The notes: generated by a model from the letters alone, not told the origin. Positions 43,539-53,443 are shown, counted from the stretch's first letter. The stretch is DNA of 64,000 nt from Pseudomonas viridiflava (GCF_900582195.1 NZ_UTHA01000019.1:18775-82774), one strand, 5' to 3'. Program-made: numbers and translations.

Positions 43539-44866
43539 GCACGCGCCTGACGCCACTGCCGATGACCACGCTGGTCACCACCGACCTCATCGGCATCACC
43601 CGGGGCCGTTCGTTTCCCACCGATGAGCTGGAGCATTATCAGGCCGCCGGTTGCGGCTGGGTGCCGGCCAACAGCGCGTTGACGCCGCAGGACATCATTG
43701 CCTCGACCAATCCGTGGGGCGCGTATGGCGATCTGCGGCTGATTCCCGATCTGGGCAGCCGCGTCACTGTCGGCAACGGCCCGGATGTCGATGCACCAGC
43801 GCTGGATTTCATCCACGGCGATATTCGCGAAACCGATGGCCGCCCGTGGGGCGCCTGCCCGCGCACACTGCTGCGTGATGAAATCGAGCGTTATAGAGAT
43901 GAACTGGGTTTGCAGGTCAACGCCGCGTTCGAACACGAATTCAACCTGCACGCCGGTTTTGCCGAACATCTGGCGTTCTCTCTCGAAGCCCAGCGTCAGG
44001 GCGCCGAGTTCGGCGGCTGGCTGCTCAGTGCCTTACGCGCCGGCGGTGTCGAGCCGGAAATGTTTCTGCCGGAATATGGCAAACACCAATACGAAATCAC
44101 CTGCCGCCCGACACTCGGCGTGGCGGCGGCGGATCGCGCCGTCAATGTGCGCGAGATCACCCGCGAGATCGCCCGGCAAATGGGCCTGGACTTGAGCTTT
44201 GCGCCGAAGACCACCGCCGACGCGGTGTGCAACGGCGTGCACCTGCACGTCAGCCTGCTCGATCTGGGCGGTCAGCCGATGCTTTACGACGCCGGCACCA
44301 GCAACGGTCTGTCGAGCCTCGGTCAGCATTGGGCGGCGGGGATCCTGCATTACTTGCCGGCACTCTGCGCATTCACCGCGCCAACGCCGGTGTCTTACGA
44401 GCGCTTGCAGCCACATCACTGGAGCGCGTCCTACGCCTGTCTGGGTCAACAGAACCGCGAGGCGGCGCTGCGCATCTGTCCGACCGTGACCCTCGGTGGT
44501 AAATCCGTGGCCCAGCAGTTCAACCTCGAATTCCGCGCCATGGACGCCACCGCCTCGCCGCATCTGGCCATGGCGGCGCTGCTGATCGCCGGGCGTCTGG
44601 GCATTGAACAACGCCTGGCACTGAACGCGATCACCGACGAAACTCCCGATTCACTCAACGACGAGCAACGCCAGGCCCGGGGCATCGTCGCCCTGCCCGC
44701 CTCGCTGGCCCAGGCGCTGGATTGCCTGCGCAACAGTGGCGCCTTCACTGCGTGGCTGCCCAAGCCGCTGCTCGACACCTACTACGCCCTTAAAACCGAG
44801 GAACTGGCGCTGACGGAACAGCTCTCGCCCGCTGACTTGTGTGAGCACTATGCACGCCTGTACTGA
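43535..44866 (+). CDS. Glutamine-synthetase-family ligase (gamma-glutamyl-amine type)
   Basis: The 443-residue protein has the GS catalytic core: NAAFEHEFNLHA (metal-binding Glu), EYGKHQYEITCRPTLG, NGVHLHVSL and NLEFRAMDATASPHLAMAALLIAG. Its N-terminal beta-grasp part is short and the adenylylation site is absent, so it is not the central GlnA. Members of this branch join glutamate to amines (PuuA-like) or related compounds. The start overlaps the hydrolase stop (ATGA). A long upstream extension of the ORF is rejected because it lies inside that gene. Confidence 0.87.
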   Translation: MSTRLTPLPMTTLVTTDLIGITRGRSFPTDELEHYQAAGCGWVPANSALTPQDIIASTNPWGAYGDLRLIPDLGSRVTVGNGPDVDAPALDFIHGDIRETDGRPWGACPRTLLRDEIERYRDELGLQVNAAFEHEFNLHAGFAEHLAFSLEAQRQGAEFGGWLLSALRAGGVEPEMFLPEYGKHQYEITCRPTLGVAAADRAVNVREITREIARQMGLDLSFAPKTTADAVCNGVHLHVSLLDLGGQPMLYDAGTSNGLSSLGQHWAAGILHYLPALCAFTAPTPVSYERLQPHHWSASYACLGQQNREAALRICPTVTLGGKSVAQQFNLEFRAMDATASPHLAMAALLIAGRLGIEQRLALNAITDETPDSLNDEQRQARGIVALPASLAQALDCLRNSGAFTAWLPKPLLDTYYALKTEELALTEQLSPADLCEHYARLY

Positions 44867-45602
44867 ATCCACCGAGTTGGGGTTGTACACCCGACCGGCC
44901 TACAACCTGAGCCGCGCCGACTCGACGCACCCGGTGATTCTGGTGTGCGAACACGCCAGCCGCTACATCCCCGAAGCCCTGAACAATCTGGGCCTGGACG
45001 CTGCTGCCGCCGCAGAACACATCGCTTGGGACATTGGCGCGTTGCAACTGGCTGAACAGCTATCGGAGAGGCTCGGCGCCACCCTGTTGAGCGCCAATTA
45101 TTCGCGCCTGCTGATCGATCTGAACCGGCCACGCCATGCCCCGGACAGCATTCCGGCGCAAAGCGAGATTTACCAGGTGCCGGGCAACCGTGAACTGGAC
45201 CAGGCCACCCGCGAATACCGCCGCCAGACCTTGTTCAAACCGTTCCACACGCGCTTGCAAACCTTGATCGACGAGCGTGTTGCTCAGGGCCAAGCCGTGC
45301 GTGTGGTGGGGATTCACAGTTTCACCCCGGTGTATTACGGCCAGCCGCGGCCGCTGGAAGCCGGTGTGCTGTTCGGTCAGGCCAAGGCTTACGCGCAACG
45401 TTTGCTCGATGGCCTCGGCGAACATCCGCTGAAAGTGGCCGGTAATCAGCCGTACAAGATCGATCCGCTGGGCGACATGACCGTGCCGGTGCACGGCGAT
45501 GCCCGTGGCCTCGACTCGGTATTGATCGAGGTGCGCAACGACTTGCTGCGCAGCCCCGAAGCCGTATCACGCTGGGCCGGATACCTCGCGCCATTGCTGT
45601 AA
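44850..45602 (+). CDS. N-formylglutamate amidohydrolase family protein
   Basis: The 250-residue protein has the FGase pattern: PVILVCEHASRYIPEAL (metal-binding Glu-His), HIAWDIGALQLAEQLSERLGATLL, LLIDLNRPRHAPDSI, VVGIHSFTPVYYG and VLIEVRNDLL. Known members hydrolyse N-formylglutamate or related N-acyl amino acids. It overlaps the ligase gene by 17 bases; GTG 44841 is an alternative start. No hut genes are near, so the true substrate may be an intermediate of this cluster. Confidence 0.87.
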   Translation: MHACTESTELGLYTRPAYNLSRADSTHPVILVCEHASRYIPEALNNLGLDAAAAAEHIAWDIGALQLAEQLSERLGATLLSANYSRLLIDLNRPRHAPDSIPAQSEIYQVPGNRELDQATREYRRQTLFKPFHTRLQTLIDERVAQGQAVRVVGIHSFTPVYYGQPRPLEAGVLFGQAKAYAQRLLDGLGEHPLKVAGNQPYKIDPLGDMTVPVHGDARGLDSVLIEVRNDLLRSPEAVSRWAGYLAPLL

Positions 45603-45683
45603 TGAACGAAAGACCGCTGACGCTGTAAACGATGGACCGATAACAACTAAAACGACCGACTGGCTGACAAGGAGTTGCGCTTC

Positions 45684-47033
45684 ATGGAAATTGAAGAATT
45701 CGGCTACAAGCAAGAGTTGAAACGTAGCCTGACGCTGACCGACCTGGTGGTGTACGGGATGATCTTCATGATCCCCATCGCCCCGTTCGGTGTGTATGGC
45801 TACGTCAACGCCGAGGCCCCGGGGATGGTGCCGCTGGCGTACATCATCGGCATGGTGGCGATGCTGTTCACCGCGCTGAGCTACGGCAGCATGGCCAAGG
45901 CCTTTCCGATTGCCGGTTCGGTGTATTCGTACGCTCAACGCGGCCTCAATCAGCACGTCGGCTTTATCGCCGGCTGGCTGATGCTGCTCGATTACCTGCT
46001 GATCCCGCCGCTGCTCTATGTCTACGCGGCGATGGCGCTCAACCATTTGTACCCGGACATCCCGAAAGTCGGCTTCATTCTGGCGTTTCTGGTCAGCGCG
46101 ACCTTCGTCAACCTGCGCGGCATCACTTTCACCGCACGGATGAACATCATTTTCCTGCTGGCGCAACTGGTGGTGCTGGGCATCTTCCTGTTCTACGCAT
46201 GGAATGCATTGCACAACGGTGGCGGTAACGGCGAGCTGACCCTGGCACCGCTTTATCATCCGGAAACCTTCAACTTCGCCCTGCTGATGCAAGCGGTGTC
46301 GATTGCGGTGCTGTCGTTCCTCGGCTTCGATGCGATTTCCACCCTCGCGGAAGAAATCAAAGGTGATCCGGGCAAAAGCGTCGGCAAAGCTGCACTGATC
46401 ACCCTGTTGGTCATGGGCGTGATCTTCGTTGCACAAACCTGGATTGCTACCGATCTGGCGGCCGGCATGGGCTTCAAATCCGCCGACACCGCGTTCTATG
46501 AAATCGCCGAAATCGCCGCCGGCAGCTGGCTGGCGACCCTGACCGCTGTCGCGACGGCATTGGCCTGGGGCGTGGCCGTGGCCATCACCTCGCAAGCCGC
46601 CGTCTCGCGTCTGCTGTTTGGCATGGCCCGCGACGGCAAACTGCCGAAAGTGCTGGCTAAGGTGCACCCGAAACACAACACGCCGTACCTGAGCATTTAT
46701 CTGGTGGCCGTGCTGTCGCTGGTGATCTGCTACCTGTTCATCAACTCGGTCGACACCCTGACTTCGCTGGTCAACTTCGGCGCACTCAGCGGTTTCATGC
46801 TGCTGCACCTGACAGTGATCAATTACTACTGGCGTCGGCAGAAGTCCGGTCAGGTCGTGCGTCACCTGATCTGCCCGGTGATCGGCTTCATCATCGTCGC
46901 GGCCATCATGTACAACATGGGCGTCGATGCGCAGAAGCTCGGCCTGATCTGGATTGCCCTGGGCCTGGTGTATCTGTTCTTCCTGAATAAACTCGGCGCC
47001 AGTACCGCGCTGCCTGACCCGAGCAACGGCTGA
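45684..47033 (+). CDS. APC-family amino acid/amine permease
   Basis: The 449-residue protein has about 12 membrane spans. It starts with the motif LKRSLTLTDLVVYGMIFMIPIAPFGVYG, and has SFLGFDAISTLAEEIKGDPGKSVGKAAL in the sixth-helix region as in PuuP-type amine importers. It should bring the cluster substrate into the cell. The ATG lies 10 bases after AAGGAG, and the gap to the previous gene is 81 bases. Confidence 0.9.
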   Translation: MEIEEFGYKQELKRSLTLTDLVVYGMIFMIPIAPFGVYGYVNAEAPGMVPLAYIIGMVAMLFTALSYGSMAKAFPIAGSVYSYAQRGLNQHVGFIAGWLMLLDYLLIPPLLYVYAAMALNHLYPDIPKVGFILAFLVSATFVNLRGITFTARMNIIFLLAQLVVLGIFLFYAWNALHNGGGNGELTLAPLYHPETFNFALLMQAVSIAVLSFLGFDAISTLAEEIKGDPGKSVGKAALITLLVMGVIFVAQTWIATDLAAGMGFKSADTAFYEIAEIAAGSWLATLTAVATALAWGVAVAITSQAAVSRLLFGMARDGKLPKVLAKVHPKHNTPYLSIYLVAVLSLVICYLFINSVDTLTSLVNFGALSGFMLLHLTVINYYWRRQKSGQVVRHLICPVIGFIIVAAIMYNMGVDAQKLGLIWIALGLVYLFFLNKLGASTALPDPSNG

Positions 47034-47151
47034 CAAGAAAAAGAGCGGCGTCTGACAACAAATCAGGCGACCGCCGATTTATCGCGTGGAAACCGACAGT
47101 GATAGTCAGGTTCGGCGACTTTGCCGAACCTTTTGATACAGGAGTACATCC

Positions 47152-48168
47152 ATGCTGGTCTTACGCCCAGTCGAACCGACTGATCTGCCCCAGCTCCAAC
47201 AATTGGCCCGCGACAGTCTGGTGGGCGTGACCTCCCTGCCGGATGACAGCGAACGCCTGCGCGTGAAAATCGCCGATTCCTGCACTTCGTTCGACAGCGA
47301 AGCGGTATCCCCGGGCCCGGAGAATTACCTGTTTGTGCTGGAAGACCGGGACAGTCAGCGGCTGGTCGGCTGCTCGGAGATTCTTGCCAAGGCAGGTTTC
47401 GACGAGCCGTTCTACAGCCTGCGCAACCGCCACTTCACCAGTGCTTCCCGCGAGCTGAACATCGAACACGGCGTGCCGGCGCTGTCGCTGTGCCACGATC
47501 TCAATGACCACACGCTGCTGCGCGGTTTTCACATCAACGCTGACCTGGTGCGTACGCCGTTCTCCGAGTTGCTGTCCCGCGCGCGCCTGTTGTTCATCGG
47601 GGCCCATGCGCCGCGCTTTGCCGAGGCGGTCATTACCGAAATCGTCGGTTACAGCGACGAAGCAGGTCATTCGCCTTTCTGGGATGCGCTGGGCAAACAC
47701 TTCTTCGATCTGCCCTACGCGGAGGCCGAACGCCTGTGCGGTCTACAGAGCCGCACCTTTCTCGCCGAACTGATGCCGCAATACCCGATTTACGTGCCGA
47801 TGCTGCCGCAAGCCGCGCAGGAATGCATCGGTCGCATCCACCCGGACGGTCAGGAAGCGTTCGATATCCTTGAGCGTGAAGGCTTCGAAACCAACAGCTA
47901 CATCGACCTGTTCGACGCTGGCCCGACCCTGTATGCGCGTACCTCGAATATCCGTTCGATTGCCCGCAGCCAGACCGCAATTGTGCAACAGCAGCCACAG
48001 ATCGATGCCCGCGGCCGTTACCTGCTGAGCAACGATGCACTGCACGGCTTCCGCGCGATCGTTGCCGAACTCGATTTCCAGACCGACCAACCGCTGGCCC
48101 TCACCCCTGCCATGTGTGCGGCGCTGAACGTGACCGATGGCAGCCCGATCCGGCTGATTGCCCTGTGA
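47152..48168 (+). CDS. AstA-type arginine/ornithine N-succinyltransferase, first copy
   Basis: The 338-residue protein matches the AruF/AstA family: MLVLRPVEPTDLPQLQQLARDSLVGVTSLPDD at the start, ENYLFVLEDRDSQRLVGCSEI, LSRARLLFIGAHAPRFAEAVITEIVGYSDEAGHSPFWDALGKHFFDLPYAEAERLCG, and FDAGPTLYARTSNIRSI. The GNAT fold transfers succinyl from succinyl-CoA to an amino group. In P. aeruginosa AruF and AruG form a heteromer inside the aru operon; here the pair lies outside any aru genes and follows an amine-type permease, so it may act on another basic compound. Confidence 0.87.
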   Translation: MLVLRPVEPTDLPQLQQLARDSLVGVTSLPDDSERLRVKIADSCTSFDSEAVSPGPENYLFVLEDRDSQRLVGCSEILAKAGFDEPFYSLRNRHFTSASRELNIEHGVPALSLCHDLNDHTLLRGFHINADLVRTPFSELLSRARLLFIGAHAPRFAEAVITEIVGYSDEAGHSPFWDALGKHFFDLPYAEAERLCGLQSRTFLAELMPQYPIYVPMLPQAAQECIGRIHPDGQEAFDILEREGFETNSYIDLFDAGPTLYARTSNIRSIARSQTAIVQQQPQIDARGRYLLSNDALHGFRAIVAELDFQTDQPLALTPAMCAALNVTDGSPIRLIAL

Positions 48169-48229
48169 AACCCGCGCGGTTGCACAGCCAACGACAGTGC
48201 CCGAACAGGCGCGCAGAAGGAGTTCCAGC

Positions 48230-49264
48230 ATGATTGTCCGCCCGGTCAAAGTCAGCGACCTGCCAGCCTTGATGGCGCTGGTGCAACAGGCCGGCCCGGG
48301 GTTCACCACCCTGCCGGCCAACGAAGATCGCCTGTCCCACCGGGTCCGCTGGGCGCAACGGGCGTTCGCCGAACAGGTTGAACGGGCCGACGCGGACTAT
48401 CTGTTTGTGCTCGAGGACGACGACATGCGCGTGGTCGGCGTCAGCGCCCTGGCCGGGGCGGTCGGCCTGCGCGAGCCGTGGTACAACTATCGGGTCGGGT
48501 TGACCGTCAGTTCGGCGCCGGATCTGGGCATTCAACGGCAGATCCCGACGCTGTTTCTCAACAACGAACTGACCGGTCAATCGGAGCTGTGCTCGCTGTT
48601 TCTTGGCCATGATCAGCGCCACGGCAGCAACGGCCGTTTGTTGTCACTGGGGCGTTTGCTGTTCGTTGCCGAGTTCCCGCACCTGTTCGGCGAAAAGATG
48701 ATTGCCGAACTGCGCGGCAGTGCCGATGAACACGGTTGCTCGCCGTTCTGGGACAGTCTGGGCCGGCATTTCTTTCAAATGGACTTCAGCCATGCCGATC
48801 ACTTGTCGGGCCTTGGCAACAAATCGTTCATCGCCGAACTGATGCCGCGCCAGCCGCTGTACACCTGCATGCTCACCGAACAAGCCCAGGCGGCGATCGG
48901 CCAGGCACACCCGAATACCGAGCCGGCACTGAAAATTCTCCAGGCCGAAGGGTTTACCCACAAAGGCTACATCGACATTTTTGACGGCGGCCCGGTGATC
49001 GAGGCACCGGTGCGCAATATCCGCACGGTGCGCGAAAGCGTCGAGTTGACCCTGAGTCTCGGCAGCCCGGATGAACAAGCGCCGCTGTGGCTGATTCACA
49101 ACCGGCGTCTGGAAAACTGCCGCATCACCGTGGCCCGCGCCCGCCGGGTCGGCAGCAGCCTGGTGATCGACCGCCTCACCGCCAAGCGCCTGCAACTGCA
49201 ACCGGGCAATTCGGTACGCGCGGCAATGCTGCCCAATCAACAGCAACAGGCGGTGGCGGCCTGA
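48230..49264 (+). CDS. AstA-type N-succinyltransferase, second copy
   Basis: The 344-residue protein is AruG/AstA-like (MIVRPVKVSDLPALMALVQQAGPGFTTLPANEDRL, DADYLFVLEDDDMRVVGVSALAGAVG, LSLGRLLFVAEFPHLFGEKMIAELRGSADEHGCSPFWDSLGRHFF). It is clearly related to the previous gene and probably arose by duplication. AAGGAG 7 bases before ATG 48230 sets the start. The two likely form a heteromeric enzyme. No AstB, C, D or E partner is in the window. Confidence 0.88.
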   Translation: MIVRPVKVSDLPALMALVQQAGPGFTTLPANEDRLSHRVRWAQRAFAEQVERADADYLFVLEDDDMRVVGVSALAGAVGLREPWYNYRVGLTVSSAPDLGIQRQIPTLFLNNELTGQSELCSLFLGHDQRHGSNGRLLSLGRLLFVAEFPHLFGEKMIAELRGSADEHGCSPFWDSLGRHFFQMDFSHADHLSGLGNKSFIAELMPRQPLYTCMLTEQAQAAIGQAHPNTEPALKILQAEGFTHKGYIDIFDGGPVIEAPVRNIRTVRESVELTLSLGSPDEQAPLWLIHNRRLENCRITVARARRVGSSLVIDRLTAKRLQLQPGNSVRAAMLPNQQQQAVAA

Positions 49265-49431
49265 CGGTCATCACCGCAAAAAGGTAAATCCTTTCAGCAA
49301 AAGGGTCCGCGACAACCTGTCCCTTGCAAATTCGTCATGATCCTTGACCCATTCGCGTGATAGCCTTTTCATTCTTCGGCGTTGACACCTTTGTTCAAGC
49401 CTTTCCATTCCTTTGTATTGGTGGAACTCGT

Positions 49432-50301
49432 ATGACCCGGCTTTCCCATCAAGATTTGCGCCGTAACTTCCGTCAACTACTGGCTTCCGAGACCTGCTAC
49501 CACACGGCGTCGGTGTTCGATCCGATGTCCGCGCGCATTGCCGCTGACCTGGGTTTTGAAGTGGGCATCCTCGGTGGTTCCGTGGCCTCGTTGCAGGTGC
49601 TCGGCGCTCCGGACTTTGCCTTGATCACCCTCAGCGAGTTCGCCGAACAGGCCACCCGCATCGGCCGCGTCGCCCAATTGCCGGTGATCGCCGATGCCGA
49701 CCACGGCTACGGCAACGCCCTCAACGTGATGCGCACCATCGTCGAACTGGAACGCGCCGGCGTCGCCGCCCTGACCATCGAAGACACCTTGCTGCCGGCC
49801 CAATTCGGCCGCAAATCCACCGACCTGATCACCGTTGCCGAAGGCGTCGGCAAGATCCGCGCGGCGCTGGAAGCCCGGGTCGATACGGAAATGGCGATCA
49901 TCGCCCGTACCAATGCCGGTATTTTGCCGAATCAGGAAATCATCAGCCGCACTCGCCAGTATCAGGCGGCCGGGGCTGACGGTATCTGCATGGTTGGCAT
50001 TCAGGATTTCGATCAGCTCGAGCAAATCGCCGAACACCTGACCGTACCGCTGATGCTGGTGACCTACGGCAACCCGGCGTTGCGCGATGACAAACGTCTG
50101 GCCGAACTGGGTGTGCGCGTGACCATCGATGGCCATGGTGCTTACTTCGCGGCGATCAAAGCGACGTACGACAGCCTGCGTGAACAGCGGCAGATCTTTA
50201 CCCAGGCTTCGGATCTGAGCGCGACCGAGTTGACGCACACCTATACCCAACCGGAGGAATACATTCTCTGGGCCAAGGAATACATGAGCGTCAAGGAGTG
50301 A
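49432..50301 (+). CDS. Oxaloacetate decarboxylase (PEP mutase/isocitrate lyase superfamily)
   Basis: The 289-residue protein resembles P. aeruginosa PA4872, an oxaloacetate decarboxylase. Its TIM barrel has [46 protein letters not shown] (metal site), [12 protein letters not shown] and IIARTNAG. It releases CO2 from oxaloacetate to give pyruvate. The start MTRLSHQD is chosen over a 25-codon extension without a ribosome site. It lies 167 bases after the succinyltransferase genes and may be transcribed separately. Confidence 0.9.
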   Translation: MTRLSHQDLRRNFRQLLASETCYHTASVFDPMSARIAADLGFEVGILGGSVASLQVLGAPDFALITLSEFAEQATRIGRVAQLPVIADADHGYGNALNVMRTIVELERAGVAALTIEDTLLPAQFGRKSTDLITVAEGVGKIRAALEARVDTEMAIIARTNAGILPNQEIISRTRQYQAAGADGICMVGIQDFDQLEQIAEHLTVPLMLVTYGNPALRDDKRLAELGVRVTIDGHGAYFAAIKATYDSLREQRQIFTQASDLSATELTHTYTQPEEYILWAKEYMSVKE

Positions 50302-50320
50302 TGCACACGCTTCACCGGCC

Positions 50321-50417
50321 CTTTCGCGAGCAGGCTCGCTCCCACATTTGATCGCTATCGAACACGAATATTGTGTTCACCCAAGATCCACTGTGGGAGC
50401 GAGCCTGCTCGCGAAGG
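50321..50417. repeat. REP pair (REPIN)
   Basis: Inverted GAGCGAGCCTGCTCGC hairpins start the 705-base repeat-rich gap between 50302 and 51006. Confidence 0.9.
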
Positions 50418-50437
50418 CGTCCGCCGCTACGCCGCTA

Positions 50438-50590
50438 AACCGACGTCTTGTAAGCCTCTTCCCGCTGCACCGCCCGCGTCTGAATCACATTCAGAATCGC
50501 ACAGCCCTCGCGCATCAACAGATGCACCGCACTGGTCACCCGCGTCAGATCACAATCGGAAATGCCTTTGAGGTTGAGGCGCCGACGTGA
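50438..50590 (-). pseudogene. Possible 3' remnant of a coding gene
   Basis: On the minus strand an open frame reads RLNLKGISDCDLTRV, continues with AVHLLMREGCAILNVI and ends in a normal stop (TSV-stop, 50438). Just upstream the frame meets stop codons and no suitable start exists. This looks like the end of a gene whose front has been lost. I cannot identify the parent family. Confidence 0.4.
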
Positions 50591-51000
50591 GAGACCGCGC
50601 TGAATCCGACTTTGAGTTCAAGCTTATCTTTCAGGCCGCCGTGTTAATCACAAACAACACGGTTAGTCGCCTCCCGGGGGAGAGGGAACTGATTGGGGGA
50701 TGCTCTGGATCTACGCCGACGTGAAAGACCGCGTTGAACTTGCATTCAACTTGATCTGCCGGTTGCCACATGGACCGGAAACAACGCGATCAGTCCCCTC
50801 TCCCTCTGGGAGAGGGTTAGGGTGAGGGGCCGATTTATCTGGCACCCCGCCGACCTCATCGCACCGCAAACCACCTCACCGCGGCTTAATGATCGTTCCC
50901 ACGCTCCGCGTGGGAATGCAGCTCGGGACGCTCTGCGTCCCACACAAAGCGAACGCGGAGCGTCCGTTGAGGCATTCCCACGCAGAGCGTGGGAACGATC
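50578..51000. repeat. Repeat-rich stretch: direct and inverted repeats
   Basis: GCCGACGTGARAGACCGCG occurs at about 50581 and 50716 as direct copies followed by related sequence. Two CCCTCTCCC/GGGAGAGGG-type hairpins (about 50670-50700 and 50793-50830) resemble those at 36308-36466. A long inverted structure with GTTCCCACGC/GCGTGGGAAC ends spans 50891-51000. No intact gene is visible. Confidence 0.7.
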
Positions 51001-51006
51001 ACTACC

Positions 51007-52245
51007 TCACCGCGGCTTGGCCAACTCCATAATCATCCGCGACAACAGATAAATCCGCGGCGCCACGCTCGCCACTTCGGCGTACTCCTCAGGCGTATGA
51101 ATATTGCCGCCAACAATCCCGAAACCATCCAGCGTCGGCGTGCCAACCCCGGCAGACAAACTCGCATCCGCCGCGCCACCACTGCCCTCCTCCGTCAACT
51201 TGCGGCCAATCTCGCCGTAAATTCCCTGAGCCATGGCCATCAGGCGATCCGACTCGGGCGTCTGCGGCATCGGTGGCAAGCCGCGCTGCAACGAAGTCTT
51301 CACTTCAGTCTCGGGAATCAATTTGTCCTGCGAAACCCGCGCCAGATCCTTCTCGATCCGGTCGAACTCCTCCGGCACCGCCGCGCGCACGTCGGCCTTG
51401 GCGGTAGCTTGATCGGGAATCACATTGGTGCGGTCGCCGGCCTTGAGCACGGTGAAGTTAATGGTGGTTTTCTTCGCTTCATCGCCAAGTTTGCCCAGTT
51501 GCAGAATCTGGTGCGCCGCTTCCATCGCGGCGTTGCGCCCCAGTTCCGGGGCGACGCCGGCGTGTGCGGCTTTACCCTTGACCTCGACCAGCGCAGTGGC
51601 GCTGCCCTTGCGCCACACCACCAGGCCATCGGCCGGGCGGCCCGGCTCAAGGTTAAGGGTCACGTCGTGCTGTTTGGCGGTTTTCTTGATCAGGTCGGTG
51701 GCGACGTCCGAGCCGGTTTCTTCGCTGGCGTCGAGCAGGAAGGTGATTTGCGCGTAATCCTTGAAGTTGAGGTTTTTCAGGACTTTCAGCGCATAGATCC
51801 CGGCGACGATGCCGCCCTTGTCATCCATCACCCCCGGCCCGTAGGCGCGGCCGTCCTTGATGTGGAACGGCCGCTCGGCCGCCGAACCTTCCTTGAACAC
51901 CGTGTCCATGTGCGCCATCAGCAGGATTTTTGCCTTGCCGGTGCCTTTCAGCGTCGCCAGTACATGGCTGGATTTTTCCGGCGTGTTGGGCACCAGTTCG
52001 ATGGTGGCGCCGAGTTTTTTCAGCTCATCGATGGCGATGTCGCTCACTTGCTTGAGGCCCGGTTCATAACCGGAACCGGAGTCGATATTGACCAGCCGCT
52101 CCAGCAGCTTCAGGGCTTCTGGCTGGTATTGCTCAGCATCGGCGAGCACTTGTTTGTGCGGTTCGGCAAAGGCGTGTGCAGTGGAGAAAGCGAGAGACAG
52201 GCCGAGGCTGGCGGCCAGCAGGGAGCGAGAAAATGAGCACGTCAT
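51007..52245 (-). CDS. Exported glutamate carboxypeptidase (M20, CPG2-like)
   Basis: The 412-residue precursor has a signal peptide (MTCSFSRSLLAASLGLSLAFSTAHA). The M20 zinc sites are in place: LLMAHMDTVF, GPGVMDDKGG, LLDASEETGS and the late His of GGNIHTPEEYAEVAS. The dimerisation domain lies in the middle. It is close in length and pattern to carboxypeptidase G2 of Pseudomonas, which removes C-terminal glutamate from folates and dipeptides in the periplasm. The gene stands alone. Confidence 0.92.
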   Translation of the reverse strand: MTCSFSRSLLAASLGLSLAFSTAHAFAEPHKQVLADAEQYQPEALKLLERLVNIDSGSGYEPGLKQVSDIAIDELKKLGATIELVPNTPEKSSHVLATLKGTGKAKILLMAHMDTVFKEGSAAERPFHIKDGRAYGPGVMDDKGGIVAGIYALKVLKNLNFKDYAQITFLLDASEETGSDVATDLIKKTAKQHDVTLNLEPGRPADGLVVWRKGSATALVEVKGKAAHAGVAPELGRNAAMEAAHQILQLGKLGDEAKKTTINFTVLKAGDRTNVIPDQATAKADVRAAVPEEFDRIEKDLARVSQDKLIPETEVKTSLQRGLPPMPQTPESDRLMAMAQGIYGEIGRKLTEEGSGGAADASLSAGVGTPTLDGFGIVGGNIHTPEEYAEVASVAPRIYLLSRMIMELAKPR

Positions 52246-52369
52246 GAAGCGATCCTTGTTTCGCGTCGGGGGGATTTAACCGTACCCGACATCGGCGCGA
52301 GGCTCTACACCGAATGCGACACTGATCTAACCGACAACACAAAACCCTGTGGGATCTGCGGTGTAGCAG

Positions 52370-53443
52370 TCAAACCGAATCCAGCAACGTCTGCCGCGGC
52401 TTGCCATCGCAATTACAGATCACCCGATTGCGCCCGCTCGCCTTGGCCTCGTACAACGCCTGATCGGCATCATTGAGCCAGCGCGTCGCGTCGGCATGCG
52501 CCGGATCGTACGCCGCGAGGCCAATACTCAAGCTGACCTTCAATGCCGGATTCTGCTCATATCCCAGAATCGCAAAACGCTCGCGCAATGCTTCCATGGC
52601 CTGCGCGGCGTTGAACAACGGTAGTTCCGGCAAAATCACGCAGAACTCGTCACCGCCATAACGCCCGGCAACGTCCGTCACCCGCAGGTTCTGTTTAAGC
52701 AACTTGCTCAACTGACGCAGCACGATGTCGCCCGCAACATGGCCGTAGGTGTCGTTGATGGCCTTGAAGTGATCAATGTCGATCAACGCAATCGCGGCGC
52801 CCTGCTTCTGCCGTTTGCAACGCTGAAAAGCGATCTCCAGTTGATCCTTCCAGGCGCCATGATTGAGCAGCCCGGTCAGGCTGTCGGTGCGGCTCAGGGC
52901 GAGCAATTCGCGTTTATGCCGGCCGAGGGTGTAGGCCTGGCGAAAGCAGATCCAGCCCAGCGCCAGCGGGTACAGCAGCAGTAACGGGAAGCAGGCGTAC
53001 ATCTGCGCAGGCGTGGTCGACGGAATGAATGCCGGAGCAAACACTACCAGCCCGACGCCGACCCCGAGCAACTGCGCCGCAGAGCCTGCCAATAGAAAGC
53101 GTGAACCACCGATGGCGACGTTGTTCATTGCCATCATCGAAATGGTCGTCGCCGTGGGCAGCGGATTGAAATGCATGGCGGCAAGCCAAAAGCCGCCGAA
53201 AAAGGCGTCGATCAACAGATTGCGGTGTTCAGCGTGGTAAGGAACCCGGGCGCGGCGCGCCCATTGAAACGCCAGATGCGGCCAGACCAGGCCGTTGAAG
53301 AGCATCAGCGCCCAGACCCACAGAGGCGGATCGAGCGAGTACATCGCTACGCTCACGCACACGAGCCCCAGAATCAACCCGAGGACTCGCGACGTATAAA
53401 GCCTCCTGGCCAATGAAAGTCCCTTTCCTCCGGTATTTCCCAT
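52370..53443 (-). CDS. Diguanylate cyclase with MASE2-like membrane domain
   Basis: The 357-residue protein has five to six membrane helices (about 15-185; MASE2-like) and a C-terminal GGDEF domain with an intact GGDEF at 263-267. An RVTD product-inhibition site lies five residues before it. It should make c-di-GMP from two GTP and be subject to feedback inhibition. GAGG 5 bases before ATG 53443 sets the start; the longer ORF begins with a GTG 21 bases upstream. The gene is monocistronic and divergent from the monooxygenase gene. Confidence 0.92.
   Translation of the reverse strand: MGNTGGKGLSLARRLYTSRVLGLILGLVCVSVAMYSLDPPLWVWALMLFNGLVWPHLAFQWARRARVPYHAEHRNLLIDAFFGGFWLAAMHFNPLPTATTISMMAMNNVAIGGSRFLLAGSAAQLLGVGVGLVVFAPAFIPSTTPAQMYACFPLLLLYPLALGWICFRQAYTLGRHKRELLALSRTDSLTGLLNHGAWKDQLEIAFQRCKRQKQGAAIALIDIDHFKAINDTYGHVAGDIVLRQLSKLLKQNLRVTDVAGRYGGDEFCVILPELPLFNAAQAMEALRERFAILGYEQNPALKVSLSIGLAAYDPAHADATRWLNDADQALYEAKASGRNRVICNCDGKPRQTLLDSV

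Noticed and set aside
45567..47036. Long minus-strand ORF opposite the permease
   Set aside because: Charged, Gln/His-rich translation typical of the reverse of a membrane protein gene.
50348..50590. Plus-strand small ORF in the repeat region
   Set aside because: It crosses a REP element and has no ribosome site; the minus strand carries the better coding remnant.
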